Shown here: positions 20,201 to 30,488 of the stretch, piece by piece
How positions within the stretch are numbered: the first letter of the stretch is position 1
How the letters are laid out: each line of letters begins with the position of its first letter
From: Carposina sasakii
Lineage: Eukaryota; Arthropoda; Insecta; Lepidoptera; Carposinidae
Assembly: GCA_014607495.2 (NCBI GenBank)
Contig: CP053163.1
Coordinates: 9,404,716 to 9,468,715, forward strand
DNA: 64,000 nt
Reading direction: 5' to 3'
The notes under the pieces: model-generated
Seen by the model: only the letters and a program-made list of their open reading frames with translations
What the model was told of the DNA's origin: nothing
Databases searched by the model: none
Program-made: the position numbers and the translations under genes

Positions 20201-22600
20201 GATCCCCTAGGTTTGCTTAGCCCATGTACCATAATACCCAAAATCATATTGCAAAGGCTGTGGCTTACAAAATTAGATTGGGATGATTTAGTTGACCCTT
20301 CATTGCAAAGGGAATGGTCTCGTTTCACATCCAACTTAAATTGCATATCACAAATCGAAGTTCCTAGATGCGTCATGACTAGTAATTCACATACAATTCA
20401 ATTGCATTCATTTTCAGACGCATCCCAAGTAGCATACGCAGCTGTTATTTATATTGTTTCTAGGGACAAATCTGGACACGTTTTGGTAAGATTACTTTGT
20501 GCTAAAGCAAAGGTTGCGCCAATCAAATCAACATCCATTCCACGTCTCGAACTATGCGGCGCTTTATTATCAGCTCGTTTAAGTAACAAGGTTATCAAAT
20601 CATTGCGTTGTACGTTCGATTCCATCTTTTATTGGACTGATTCCACAGTTGTCTTGAGTTGGTTAGCTTCACAGTCTTGCAATTTAAAGCCCTTTGTTGC
20701 TAATCGTGTGAGTGAAATACAAGAATTAACTGCCTCAGGAATTTGGAGACATGTTCCTGGCGAAATAAATCCAGCTGATTTGGCTTCGCGAGGTGTAAAC
20801 CCTAAGTTGATTCAGTGTAATAAATTGTGGTGGGAAGGCCCACCATTTTTAACCGAACTTTCCAGTGAATGGCCTCAAGTTACGCAATTAAAAAATGTCG
20901 TCGATTTGCCTGAAACTAAATTTAAAACACTTACTACAACTATTCTGCAGGCTAACACAGAAATAAGTAATGAGCCACATAATATTCCCATCTCTGGTAT
21001 TATAGACATTGAACGATTTTCAAAATTTACAATCCTACAAAGATCATTAGCATATGCTTTACGATTCATTAACAATTTACAAAACAAACAAAATAAAATT
21101 ACAGGTCCATTAACAATTAGCGAATTAAATTCATCTTTAAATATACTGATTAAACAACACCAAAATGAATGTTTTCCTGAAGAAATTAAAATAATAACAA
21201 AAAAACAGATCTTACCTGCAAAATCTCGTATTTTATCCTTGACTCCTTTTATAAATTCTGATGGTATTATTTGTGTAGGGGGGCGACTTCATAATTCAAG
21301 TGAACCCTACGCAAAGAAATATCCAATTTTAATCAACACTAATGATAATTTTTCCAGACTGCTATTTACCTACTATCACAAAAAACTGTTACATGCAGGT
21401 CCTCAACTACTTCTAAGCACATTAAGGGAAAGCTATTGGCCCCTGAGAGGAAGAATATTAGCCAGAAGTACAGTAAACAACTGCAGATTATGCAGGATTA
21501 TGAAGGCACAAAGTTTAAATCCAATTATGGGAAACTTACCTGCCAGTAGGGTAACTCCCAGCCTTCCATTTCACAACAGCGGTGTTGACTTTGCCGGGCC
21601 GTTTTACATCACTGATCGGAAGGGTCGCGGTTGTAAGATTTCAAAGTGCTACATGTGTTTGTTCGTATGTCTCACTACAAAAGCCTTGCATCTTGAAGTG
21701 GCAAGCGATCTTACAACTGATGTGTTCATTTTATGTTTAAGACGTTTCATATCCCGAAGAGGGAAGCCATTAGTGTTGTATTGCGACAACGGCACTAACT
21801 TTGTCGGTGCAAATAATGAAATCACAACATTTTTAAATTCGAATAGTGCAAATGTTACTAGTTTTGCGGCCGATGAAGGAATTCAATTTAAATTTTCACC
21901 TGCTTATTCACCTCATTTTGGAGGATTGTGGGAAGTCGGAGTGAAATGCGCAAAATTTCACATAACTCGAATCTTAGGTGATAAACATTTAACGTTCGAG
22001 GAGTTATCGACATTATTTGCTCAAATCGAAGCAATCCTTAACTCCCGACCTTTAACTCCCCATTCCTCTGATCCTAATGACCTATCTCCTTTGACTCCCG
22101 CGCACTTCCTGATCGGTCGGCCCCTTACATCATTGCCATCAGAGAATTTACTGGATGAGAGGCTAAGCAGACTTGATCGCTACCAATACCTGGAGAAGAT
22201 GCGGCAACACTTTTGGGATCGTTGGAGAAATGAATATTTAAGCGAACTTCAGCAGAAAAACAAATGGCGAATCACCCAAAGAGGACTTCAAGAGGGAGAC
22301 TTAGTAGTCATTAAGGAGAGCAACGCACCACCTCTTAAGTGGCACATGGCTCGTGTTCTCAAATTATACCCGGGATCCGATGGAGTATCCAGGGTGGCAG
22401 ACGTCTTCACTAGCAAGGGCATCATCCGTCGAGCCGTACACAACTTATGTCTGCTACCAGATCCAACTGATTCCTCAATACCTGACCCATCAATTACGTT
22501 ACGAGATTCAGCTTTACCAGATCCTCAAAACCCTGACGATTTCGAGGGGGGGGAAGATGTTCACGCCGATACCTCTAGTGACGACACAACAGCAGCGTGA
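17252..22600 (+). CDS. BEL/Pao Gag-Pol polyprotein, 1782 aa
   Basis: One intact frame. The start is the ATG at 17252 (AAAATGAGTGAA); an upstream in-frame GTG at 17213 is not a likely start. In order: coiled-coil-like N-terminus; DUF1759-type gag from about residue 119; zinc knuckle C362-x2-C365-x4-H370-x4-C375, then a second Cys/His-rich stretch; aspartic protease LLDSGSQ with D481; reverse transcriptase with D808 (SADVEKMYRQI) and YVDD at 883-886; RNase H with D1056, E1100 and D1130; integrase zinc site H1376-x4-H1381-x29-C1411-x2-C1414; integrase core D1446, D1512 and E1561 (GGLWE, 48 residues apart); and a DUF5641-like C-terminus at about 1643-1740. Every catalytic residue expected is present. 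The last 14 codons lie inside the 3' LTR. The protein copies the element RNA to DNA and inserts it into the genome. Homologous to the frame at 33646-38937 but clearly a different lineage. Confidence 0.95.
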   Translation: MSELKDLIKQRGTIRARLTLFDKYLTPLMDCKEVNTLQLNELRLRCEKVRDLSCNFEEIQSQIERLDEDTSKQIEERECTENSFYSIIAKTQSLLEYFENKEKEESSPNSTSRANMQNVKLPPLKITHFSGDSNQWLSFRDTYISLIHNNDSIDDVNKFYYLKSYLEGSASSVISSLNVSSDNYPIAWNLLCQRYDNRRLLINEHIKCLFSIKQLHKESEQDIRELIDSLSKNLSALNSLGEPTDKWDTLVIFMASAKLDSVTARNWEEFRSDKDSPTLEQFYSFLRHRATILETINASKCVHNEKRPSLPHTKSFISSSIEPLPGKKCPICKQDHRLFECSKFKTMSVTERISKITALKLCSNCLRSGHQYYQCRLISGCRICHKRHNTLLHRQGSLNTIQNTQLQNTNTIHSAQQNTNTVHDTHSQDLNSNSPIVDSAASGPSTSVSMSAVTTNQALLSTALVKVKGNGKFFILRALLDSGSQSSFISESAQRKIGSSIIKDTHRCVSGIGNTVLNITEHCVINLHSMHNHFNTKLQCFILPKITERLPHVAVCIQNLGIPDNVQLADPQFYQPSEIDLLLGADIFWDLVRVSRITLGPRKPILQDTHLGWVVAGSMSINFHNDNNESIQCNFSHEIKAQLSKFWELEEIPSANSHIKNDYCETLFNETTRRESDGRFSVQIPFKNSIDSLGESYSIAEKRFMHLERKLINKPQLKQQYFEFIHEYERLGHMTEITKPEFGVYLPHHAVIRENSETTKLRVVFDASSKTSSGVSLNDIQQVGPVVQDDLFSILLRYRQHRYVVSADVEKMYRQIMIELKQRNTQLILWRDDPSQPIKIFQLNTVTYGTASAPFLSTRCLIQLSMECGDDTNLSQAIRHDFYVDDFLSGAETECALERLVSSVTAKLNSACLPLRKWRTNAPAIFKNETNTILPKNLDTSSQSSVLGLNWIPSKDTLQFPVDINVNPNPTKRIILSNSAKIFDPLGLLSPCTIIPKIILQRLWLTKLDWDDLVDPSLQREWSRFTSNLNCISQIEVPRCVMTSNSHTIQLHSFSDASQVAYAAVIYIVSRDKSGHVLVRLLCAKAKVAPIKSTSIPRLELCGALLSARLSNKVIKSLRCTFDSIFYWTDSTVVLSWLASQSCNLKPFVANRVSEIQELTASGIWRHVPGEINPADLASRGVNPKLIQCNKLWWEGPPFLTELSSEWPQVTQLKNVVDLPETKFKTLTTTILQANTEISNEPHNIPISGIIDIERFSKFTILQRSLAYALRFINNLQNKQNKITGPLTISELNSSLNILIKQHQNECFPEEIKIITKKQILPAKSRILSLTPFINSDGIICVGGRLHNSSEPYAKKYPILINTNDNFSRLLFTYYHKKLLHAGPQLLLSTLRESYWPLRGRILARSTVNNCRLCRIMKAQSLNPIMGNLPASRVTPSLPFHNSGVDFAGPFYITDRKGRGCKISKCYMCLFVCLTTKALHLEVASDLTTDVFILCLRRFISRRGKPLVLYCDNGTNFVGANNEITTFLNSNSANVTSFAADEGIQFKFSPAYSPHFGGLWEVGVKCAKFHITRILGDKHLTFEELSTLFAQIEAILNSRPLTPHSSDPNDLSPLTPAHFLIGRPLTSLPSENLLDERLSRLDRYQYLEKMRQHFWDRWRNEYLSELQQKNKWRITQRGLQEGDLVVIKESNAPPLKWHMARVLKLYPGSDGVSRVADVFTSKGIIRRAVHNLCLLPDPTDSSIPDPSITLRDSALPDPQNPDDFEGGEDVHADTSSDDTTAA
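22544..22557 (+). other. Polypurine tract of BEL/Pao 1
   Basis: GAGGGGGGGGAAGA abuts the 3' LTR and would prime plus-strand DNA. It lies within the coding frame and encodes part of the EGGED string. Confidence 0.85.
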
Positions 22601-22758
22601 CGTCAGACCGGCGATCTACCGCCGGCCATTGCGCTTTGGAACCTCAGCGAAGACGCATCATTATATTAATTTTGTACACATACATACCTACCTATATAAA
22701 ATATACATAAATCATTAAAGTTGAGGTTCTCATTTCAACCTACACTAAGGCGTAATCA
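22558..22758 (+). repeat. 3' LTR of BEL/Pao 1
   Basis: Identical to 16354-16554 as read. It contains the stop codon of the polyprotein at 22598-22600. Confidence 0.95.
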
Positions 22759-22872
22759 GAGGCAGTGAATATATAAGGTGTATTCAAACATAAACAATTT
22801 ATTGAATGAAAAAAAAATCATTTAAACTTTCCTAAGACCAAAAACAGAAAACTACAGTAAATAGTATACATA

Positions 22873-23344
22873 CAGGGTGTGGGTGACAGCCAGGCAAATA
22901 CGGAAATCCTGAACAAGTACCATTGTGTTGAGTTATACGACAGTCTTATTATTCGCAGGAAATAATATTTATGATTTTATTATTAGAGGAGAGTAATCTT
23001 TACTCTCCGCGCCAATTGTATCGGGCGATCCTGTGACTAATTAAATGGGCTCATTGGTTATTGTATGACATATTGCTGTTTTTTGGATCACTTGTGATTC
23101 TCCATTAGGGTTGATCAGTTATTTGAACTCTATTGAGGGCAACTTTTTTTTTAAATCTTTGTTAAAATTTTATTTATAAGTCATTATCTAGGGCTTAATT
23201 AAACGGAGTAAACAATTTTTTCCTGAATATATGAAGAAAATGTCGGAAAGTTTTGCAATTTTCCTGCGAAAATTTTCAGTCCGCTTCTGAATCATGGTTT
23301 GAAGTCATGATATCAATATTTGCCTGGTTGTCACAAACACCCTG
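22873..23344. mobile_element. TA-flanked MITE, CAGGGTGTGGGTGACAGCC type
   Basis: 472 bp with TA on both sides (22871-22872, 23345-23346). The ends CAGGGTGTGGGTGACAGCCA and the complement of TGGTTGTCACAAACACCCTG are inverted with a few mismatches. TA targets and CAGGG ends fit the Tc1/mariner superfamily. No transposase frame. Relatives at 3262 and 51240 keep only the right end. Confidence 0.7.
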
Positions 23345-23929
23345 TATAAGTAAGTATCAAACTTTCTAACACACTCAATAAAATAAGTACTCGTACCATT
23401 CCAATAACTAACAAACATACGTGAAAGTTCAATAAACATATCCGATAAAGTAAGTAATATGAACATGGCGTCTCGAACTACAGTAGTTTCGTAGCACCGA
23501 CCCGTAGACCCGCTACGCCGTAGTGTGCTACGGCTTCACTCCATCCCGTATATTAAAGTTTACTTCAAAAGGTTAATATTGAGATTTGAAGTGAAGTTAG
23601 AAGATTTAATAAAGTATATATGCAGATAGGATGTTATATGCATATGGGAACAGAATTAATTTAGCATGGAGCATGATCCATATTAATGTGAATGTGAGAT
23701 GAACTTTCCGTCTGTTTATCTTTCGACTACAGAATGGCGAATCGTAGCCCCGTGGCGCTTTACAATAGTTAAATAAATAGATTTAGACAAAAAATTTACA
23801 GTGACACACTAAACATATTATTTAATTAGTATTACCTACCAAAATTATAAGATTAGTCCGATTCACTTTATAAATGAAATTCAATATAAAGCGTTTTACA
23901 ATTATGTATGAACGAACATAAGTATCATT
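23345..23929. other. Unassigned AT-rich sequence
   Basis: Nothing recognised. A GC-richer patch near 23490-23540 is unexplained. Confidence 0.4.
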
Positions 23930-24290
23930 TCCATTGAGGGGTCGCCCACCACCGGGCCCTCGGATCTGCCGACTCATGATCACGAACACAAGACACTACT
24001 GTCGCATTGAGAAGCCAGATCCAAGCACATAGCCCGATTTTCCAACCCCACGCAAAATTCAGCCCCATAGCCCATGACCTTGTTTCCCATCGCATGACAG
24101 AGCTCTGCACTCCGATAGTTTTGCACATGGCGGAAACCATCGCCGGGTGTATCATATTGTGCGTTCGGCGATGGTATCCGTCATGTGTATCCAACACCAT
24201 ATTAAAGTTCTCTAAAAAGGGCCTCTACATCTTGGCCACGGCCCGATGCACGCCTCTCAAAGGACCGGGACTCTGTAGTCCCGAGAATTT
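23930..24290. repeat. GC-rich repeat with MITE-like left end
   Basis: Starts with 'gggtcgcccaccaccgggccctcggatctg', close to the terminus of the foldback MITE at 3571. It ends 'aaaggaccgggactctgtagtcccgagaattt'. The body matches 52258-52520 in reverse orientation ('cacatggcgg', 'accatcgcc', 'agggcctct'). Open frames on both strands are by-products. Confidence 0.6.
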
Positions 24291-24456
24291 AAACAGAGAT
24301 ACAATAATAATAATTGTTTTTATTTCAGACTACAAAACTTACGCTAGTCCATATTGTGTTAGTATAAATAAAAACGGAACTTATGGAAAAACTATGTTAG
24401 TATTAATGCACATAGATAATTAGAACATCTGTTGGAGGGCCTGGCACCGAGGGCCA
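24291..24456. other. Unassigned spacer
   Basis: AT-rich, nothing recognised. Confidence 0.4.
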
Positions 24457-24672
24457 TCAGAGTGGCGTTGAAGCCTCCACAATAACCCTCCATATCAGAC
24501 TCCTCCATAGCGGCGACGTGTATCTTTTCGCTATTGTTTGTAGGATGCTGTTGCGGCTGTCCCTCACCATGCGAATCAGCGACGTGGTCTTCTTACGAAT
24601 TATGGCCGCAAATCCATCAGTATGATGCTCAGCAAACATCGCTGACGCACTACAGAATCGCGGCAGTCGCAC
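24457..24672 (-). pseudogene. C-terminal remnant of a non-LTR retrotransposon ORF2
   Basis: The minus strand encodes LPRFCSASAMFAEHHTDGF, then AAIIRKKTTSLIRMVRDSRN and SILQTIAKR. This resembles the conserved tail that I recall from ORF2 proteins of lepidopteran LINEs (LPR-x-CSAS-x-MFA, then IRKR...VR-x-S-x-N-x-IL). The residues upstream in the same frame do not look like reverse transcriptase, so only the tail survives. No reverse transcriptase core is present. The clade cannot be named. Confidence 0.5.
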
Positions 24673-24954
24673 TATAGAAGTAATCTTTAGAGTAAAGCTT
24701 GCAGATTCAATAAAAATGTGCAATTTATACAAGAACTTATCATAAGTTTTTCGAACATATCGGTAACAAATCCAATAGGAATTGTAATAGAGCGAACAAA
24801 ATCGCAGGCTATTGCTAGTGTATGTAAAACAATCCAACATAGTCAGTGGAGCGAATATTGAACGTCTTTGTTTATGTCCGGTGTTGCGTCCGGACATGGA
24901 CCGTATACAACCGTATACTCCTACCGTACGGAGGGTGCAAAGAGGAGATGCCTC
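24673..24954. other. Unassigned sequence beside the LINE remnant
   Basis: Contains a short palindrome at about 24878-24897 (GTCCGGTGTTGCGTCCGGAC). No gene recognised. Confidence 0.4.
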
Positions 24955-25255
24955 CCAATTCCCTCCCTGTCATTACCTTATTTGCAATTTAGGCCAAAGC
25001 CTAGCGCCAAAGCAACGCGATAGCGAAAATTGAGAGTTTGTGCGTGTGCGCTACGAGCGCACTCCCGCGCCCGGCGAATCTACCCATATACTCGTAATAT
25101 TTAAAAGTAGACATTTGGCCCGCGGACGAGTTTTTGCGTGGGCGAGATGTACCATAACCCCCCGTACCTCGCCACACAGACACATTCTCCATTTTCGCTA
25201 TCACATTGCTTCGGCTCTGCTACTGCAAGTTACATAATCAGTGGGCGGGTAATTC
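24955..25255. mobile_element. MITE-F copy, diverged
   Basis: The left side AACGCGATAGCGAAAATT is mirrored by 'cattttcgctatcacattgcttcggctctgctactgc' and ends 'acataatcagtgggcgg'. The same layout is seen at 27522-27709. The GC-rich interior differs. Confidence 0.55.
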
Positions 25256-26058
25256 GAAACGTATTTCGAGCTGCAAAGAAGCTGAAATGGAACTATTGTA
25301 GAAGCACGGGACGAAGCTGCATCTTCTTCCGTGCATATCGTCCAGTCAACTAAGGAATTTAGGGGCGTTCTCTGATCTGACCCCGATGTATTTTACGTGG
25401 TTGTGATCTTCAGTAGCAGTTCCGGCTACCTCATTTGGCCGTATGTAGTCTGTATTCAAATGAACCTAACCTACATAGACAGTTGCAGTTTTTGATTATC
25501 GCATCTCCTATAGAGTTTTCTTCATGTTTGTACCATTGTACGGTCTCTATAAATCGTGTATCATAGCCCACAGAGATAGGCTCCTTCCTTACCTATACAT
25601 AGTAGGTACTGTTACTGACTGACGCTTGTGACTTTATTGTAACTAAAACTGATTAATTTGTTTTCCTTACTTCCATAATCAGTCGCTCCGTTATTGAAAC
25701 AGACATAATAATATTTGATTATGTAGTCGAAAGGAAATAGGTGTGTCAGGCAGGTAGGACCAAAGTAAATGAAGATCCGTGATCGTGATAAAGTGATGAT
25801 TTTCTCAAATGGAGATGCGAGAAAATGGCGTGATTTCATTTATGTATGACAACTGACAATCAAATAATAAATTATCATTTTGTAATATCGTTTCGCATTG
25901 ACTTTCGATAATATCATAAATACTGCAATATCCTTTGATCAAGTTAGGTTAGGTGAATATAATGTATGAACCTACCTATAAACAGAAAAATAAAATAGAG
26001 TTCACATCAAAATACATGTCTACGAGTATTCACAAAAAACTTTAAGTGTATCACTATA
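25256..26058. other. Unassigned sequence with a Rep-D fragment
   Basis: A Rep-D string (GAAGCTGCATCTTCTTCCGT...) lies at 25312-25385. The rest is AT-rich and unassigned. Confidence 0.4.
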
Positions 26059-26728
26059 CAGGGTTAATTTTAAAACATCAATAACCTCGCAGGACTCGAT
26101 AGCTAAAATCATAAACAATAACATTTGTTCACTATGGGTGCGCCTACCACCGGGCCTTACACCCTCCACTGACCCTTGGATCTGATAACTCATAACTGCG
26201 AAAACAGGCATTTGCACTAACTACAATCGCTACGAGAAATCAGACCCGAGCACCTAACATGCAAGATAATACATCGCACTATTTCCGAAATCAAAAAATT
26301 GATTAATAATCTACATAAGTTTCGCCAACCGTGGCATTATCAGGATTATAGAAATTAATAAATTAGTAAACCACTAATTATTATGAAACTCTAAAACCCA
26401 ACACATTCAACATAATATTTGTTCTACGAGTTTTATCATAACTCAATACATTAATTAAAAATTATTTTCCAAGCTTTTGTTGTACTGTCGTGACATTTGT
26501 CAGTCTATGTTCCATTCGTAGGTATACAAAAAGGTTGACGCCCTAGATCGATCCAGCCTCAGTATTATGTACAGACTTAAGAACATTCAGAGCTAATATT
26601 AAATTGATATTTATTTTTGCATGAAAGTAAAATGTGACAAATTATTAAAACTCGTAGACCAAATTTTGTTGTTTATGATGGTAGCTACCTAGTCTTGCGA
26701 TGTTATTGATGTTTTAAAATTAACCCTG
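26059..26728. mobile_element. TA-flanked MITE, CAGGGTTAATTTTAAAACATC type, with nested insert
   Basis: TA lies on both sides (26057-26058, 26729-26730). About 65 bp at each end are inverted copies with a few mismatches (CAGGGTTAATTTTAAAACAT at the tips). A relative of the foldback MITE at 3571 sits inside, at about 26129-26405. No transposase. Confidence 0.7.
26129..26405 (-). mobile_element. Single-arm relative of the 3571 foldback MITE, nested
   Basis: Starts 'tcactatgggtgcgcctaccaccgggcc', as in the arm at 3571-3688, and continues through the centre ('cgccaaccgtggcatta', 'aaccactaatta'). It ends before a second arm. It therefore shows what a one-armed form looks like. Diverged from the 3571 copy at several bases. 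Confidence 0.65.
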
Positions 26729-27521
26729 TATATAAAAATTTCACAAACGTAACGGATTTCAAGACACAATGTGGTAATCTAGACCACATCGATTTGAAAC
26801 AAAGTGTATAACTCCGTTATTAGAGATCATATAGCTTAAATAATTACAATACTGTCCCGCTCACACCAACATCAAATTATGCAACCAGAGCAAGAGGCAA
26901 AATAACTTTTTCAAATGACTTCCCGTTTAATAAAGTCAACAAACCTCATCAACACCTATTCCCAGCGGCGATAAACAATGTTTATCTTTATAGCCAATAA
27001 AATAGCTAAATAGTTTTTTATCGCACCCCCCCACCCATTGTGACGTCGTTTGTCTTACGCCTCAGCGCCCTCTATCGACGATTAATGGTTTAATATCTGT
27101 TGCAATAGCGAAGGCTAACGCATTTTACTGGAACTAAATAAAATACATAAAACCTTATTAGAGTTACGTAGACACTAGCGCTCATGTCAGAGGTCTTTGA
27201 AACTGAGAGTAAGTGTAGTTAAGGCTCTATGAGTTCGCTTGTAGATATATAATTACGATTTTTTGCCTTTCCACGCTGATATTTTAATTTGGTGGTGTGG
27301 GGTGCAAGTTATTTATGTTTATTGTGTTTTTTCTATGGGTAATGGTTTCTGTCGAGATTATTTATGTTGGAAAATTAAGTTGTTCTACAAACAAGTTCTT
27401 TTGCTTGATATCTGCCTACGGAACTTTGTTGAAATTCATGTTCATACATGCATACTACACGGCTGTGTTTTCGAAATGAGGTAGCCAGAGCTTTATGAAA
27501 ATATAATATCAGGTGCAACCC
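26729..27521. other. Unassigned sequence
   Basis: Two overlapping open frames at 27263-27484 show no family. A less AT-rich run at about 26930-27080 is unexplained. No gene called. Confidence 0.35.
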
Positions 27522-27709
27522 GCCCCCTTATTCTTAACTAGCAAAAGCAAAGTGATAGCGAAAATTGTACAAAATTCGCTGATTGCTTGTCAAATTCGTA
27601 TTAAGTAAAATGAATTTCAAACGAACTTTGTCGTTTCAAGGCGAATATTGTACAATTTTCGCTATCGCTTTGCTTCGGCTTTGCTATTACTTTTACGTAA
27701 TCAGGGGGC
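27522..27709. mobile_element. MITE-F copy
   Basis: Inverted ends GCCCCCTTATTC and the complement of 'aatcagggggc', with an inner inverted block AGCGAAAATTGTACAA. 188 bp, non-coding. Relative at 24955-25255. Confidence 0.6.
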
Positions 27710-28263
27710 CGAAAATCTAGATTACCCGATTAGCGACCAATAGATTACCCGACCCCTACTACGGTTTCTAACTAAGGTTTCTAAGTAGTTTTATGTTAGT
27801 ATCTAGTATAAAATTTCTAATTTTTACCTGTATTAACAGATGATATGATAGTTATTACGTAATGTGTGTAGATTTGTTCTTTGGTACACATTTATAAACT
27901 TAATTATAGCTGACTCCTGCTGTCTGTTACTACGCTAGCATAATATCAGCTGTTCAAGTGTCCACCATTTTGTTTTCCAAATATTTATGTAACAATATTA
28001 TGTCCAGTTTAGAGATAATGTCGAAAGATGCGTAAATCGGGGACCAATTCAAAAAAACAAACCAACATCATCAAGTCATTTAAAAGTTAAGTCTGCGAAA
28101 GATCATCTCGTTTGAGAGGGGCTAACTAACCGTGACATCGCAAAACAGACCCCTCCTTAAGTATAACTTAATTCCTGGGCCATTACCAGTAAATGGTCCC
28201 CACTTATCGGCACATCTACGACGAGTAGATCATTAAGGAAGAATAAAAGGGAGATGCGTAGAC
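27710..28263. other. Unassigned AT-rich sequence
   Basis: Nothing recognised. Confidence 0.4.
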
Positions 28264-28435
28264 CTGCTAAAGCGCAGTGTGGACCAATTACTATGATTTC
28301 GCGCAGCGTGGGAAGGCTACCCGCGAGATGGACAGACGTCCTAGCCAAGGTCGCGGGTATCGGCTGGATGCAGGCCGCTTCCAACCGATCGGAGTGGACG
28401 TTATTGAAGAAGGCTTATGTTGAGTAGTGCACTTC
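28264..28435 (+). repeat. Rep-T variant copy
   Basis: Contains GCGCAGCGTGGGAAGGCTAC, 'ctagccaaggtcgcgg' and 'ggatgcaggccgcttcc', complementary to the body at 5169-5510. The (TGA)n tail is lost. Confidence 0.6.
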
Positions 28436-28894
28436 TTATGGCTAAAAATGATGTTAATTAATGATACAACATACAAACATTGTTAGGTCTCCTCCATTTT
28501 AAGCTTTCTTCATGGATTAGACCTCAATTTTATGTCTAAATAACTAAGGGGTCGTTCAGTGCTGTTGTTTGGAATTTTGTTTGATAATGTCAAAGGGGAC
28601 TTTCCGGTTAATTTGTTTATTGGCACCTTGAGTGTTATTGCAGCGTTTTGTTTTGATTTTATGTTTATTCTTGATAATTATTAATATCTAATAGGTATTA
28701 CAAAAAATACTGCGACATTGCTATAGTGTGATTAACCAAATAAGAGGAGGCGCTAGTTTCTTAGTGTTTTTTACATTAACCCATGTAAATGCGTACAAAA
28801 AATGCTAGTTAAATTACCGAGCACATAAGACTTGTTCAATTGATAACTCACAAAGTAAATGAAGTAGAAGTGACTGACTAGTTGTATTCATGTT
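28436..28894. other. Unassigned AT-rich sequence
   Basis: Nothing recognised. Confidence 0.4.
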
Positions 28895-29140
28895 GTTGTC
28901 GTCAGCCTATTGCAGTCCACTGCTGGACGTAGGCCTCCCCCAGTGAATGCCACATGGCTCGATTTCCCGTTTTTGCCATCCAGTCACTACCAGCCGTCCT
29001 CTTCAAGTCATCGGTCCATCTAGCCGGAGAGCGCCCGACGCTACGCTTGCCGAGGCGCGGTCTCCATTCGAGAACCCGTTTACTCCACCGTCCATCGGTT
29101 CTACGACAGATGTTGCCTGCCCACTGCCACTTCAGTTATT
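28895..29140 (-). repeat. Rep-T copy, minus orientation, second body type
   Basis: Starts with 'cgtcagcctattgcagtccactgctggacgtagg' and continues into 'gccacatggctcgatttcccg'. That body is shared with 57932-58088 and differs from the copies at 6930 and 31257. Confidence 0.7.
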
Positions 29141-29231
29141 ATGAATATTGAATGTTTTTCTTGAGCTCTTTTGTAACTTTAAAAATATATATCTAAAACT
29201 TGCCCTCAATAAGCCTACAATGACCTCTATG

Positions 29232-29445
29232 CCGCGTGGTGCCGACAGAGTAGAATTCTTACCACCCCATGTCTATCCGTGGGTATCGTACGAGGCGATT
29301 GAGGGTTCCCGGGGGGTGGGCAGTAGCGCCTCCCGTGTTGACAACATAGTCCAAAATACAAACTGCGGTCACCAACCCGCCTTCCCAGCGTGGTGACTGG
29401 GGGAGGCCTACGTCCAGCAGTGGACTGCAATAGGCTGATGATAAT
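29232..29445 (+). repeat. Rep-T copy
   Basis: Starts GCCGCGTGGTGCCGACAGAG and ends CTGCAATAGGCTGATGATAA. An internal segment before 'gggggaggcctacg' is missing relative to 6930-7201. Confidence 0.7.
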
Positions 29446-29734
29446 GACAAACCATATATGTATATACACAGCCACAGATAGACATACTTAACTAATTTGA
29501 AGTTTATAACTAAGTTTAAGCGTGACGGTTAACGACCTTAATTCGATCACGGCGCCGGCGCACTGGGCAATTTCAATTTGACCATCTACGAATGACATAC
29601 AGTGCACAAGTGTGCGCAAATACAGGAGCACCTTCTCTACCCTCACTGTAATAACTCGATGGAACGAAAAGGGATCGGGCGTAGGAGCAAGAATTTCACA
29701 TGCTTTTCGAGAAACCTAGCAATATCCATAAGCC
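29446..29734. other. Unassigned spacer
   Basis: Nothing recognised. Confidence 0.4.
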
Positions 29735-29848
29735 TACGTCTGGAAGGCGCACGTCTAACCCCTCATGGCAGTCTTGTGGCGTGCCCTGGGGGAGGCCTAC
29801 GTCCAGCAGTGGACTGCAATAGGCTGATGATGATGATGATGATGACCT
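29735..29848 (+). repeat. Rep-T copy, strongly 5'-truncated
   Basis: Only the last 110 bp remain ('cttgtggcgtgccctggggg' to TAGGCTGA plus (TGA)n). A truncated 5' side with an intact tail is the mark of retroposition. Confidence 0.7.
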
Positions 29849-30488
29849 CTCTACACAATTCCAAAGTCATCATAATGAAATGAATTCAATAACTACACCC
29901 GATTTAATTAATAACGGCATCTCGAAATACAGGCTTAACTAGTCTACTAGAACCACAGAGTATACTAAGGATTTAACAGTCTACTAAATTAAGCTAATAG
30001 ACGCGGTCTTGATTGAGATCTTAGGGTCTATTGTGAAAGGTTTGATAATAGCTTTGAAGTGAATTATAGACCCTAATTGAAATATTTGATTAGTTTACTA
30101 TATTTAGAACCCTGCTGATTCACAGTCCTTAGTCCGCGTTAACTATATGGCCTATGTCTTATCTAGGCATAATTTCTCGAAAATTGGTTGAGTCAATAAA
30201 GCACGAAGACCTAACAAACTTACAAACCAAAAAATTTACTTTCGCATTTATAATACTAGATGAGATACAATTGTCAACTTTCAACAAAATCCGTTCAATA
30301 AACATCCAACAACCTTTATGTTTATAATTTTAATAGGACAAGTACCCTTGACCTAAGAAAAAAAAACAAGCATTTTGGTGATAATCGAAAAAGATAATCG
30401 ACAACTTATTTATTTCAGATTATAAGTCAGAAAATGTTAGTTGACAAGTGAGACATATGGCCAGTGGCCAGTCTAATGTTATTAGAAA
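29849..30488. other. Unassigned AT-rich sequence
   Basis: Nothing recognised. Confidence 0.4.

Larger units (their letters stand above)
16354..22758 (+). mobile_element. Complete BEL/Pao LTR retrotransposon 1
   Basis: A 6405-bp element with TG...CA LTRs at 16354-16554 and 22558-22758, GAGGC target duplications on both sides (16349-16353, 22759-22763), primer site, one uninterrupted Gag-Pol frame and a polypurine tract. The LTRs are identical over 201 bp as read, so insertion is very recent and the copy may still be competent. There is no envelope frame. Domain order (gag, protease, RT, RNase H, integrase) in one frame is typical of BEL/Pao. Confidence 0.95.
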
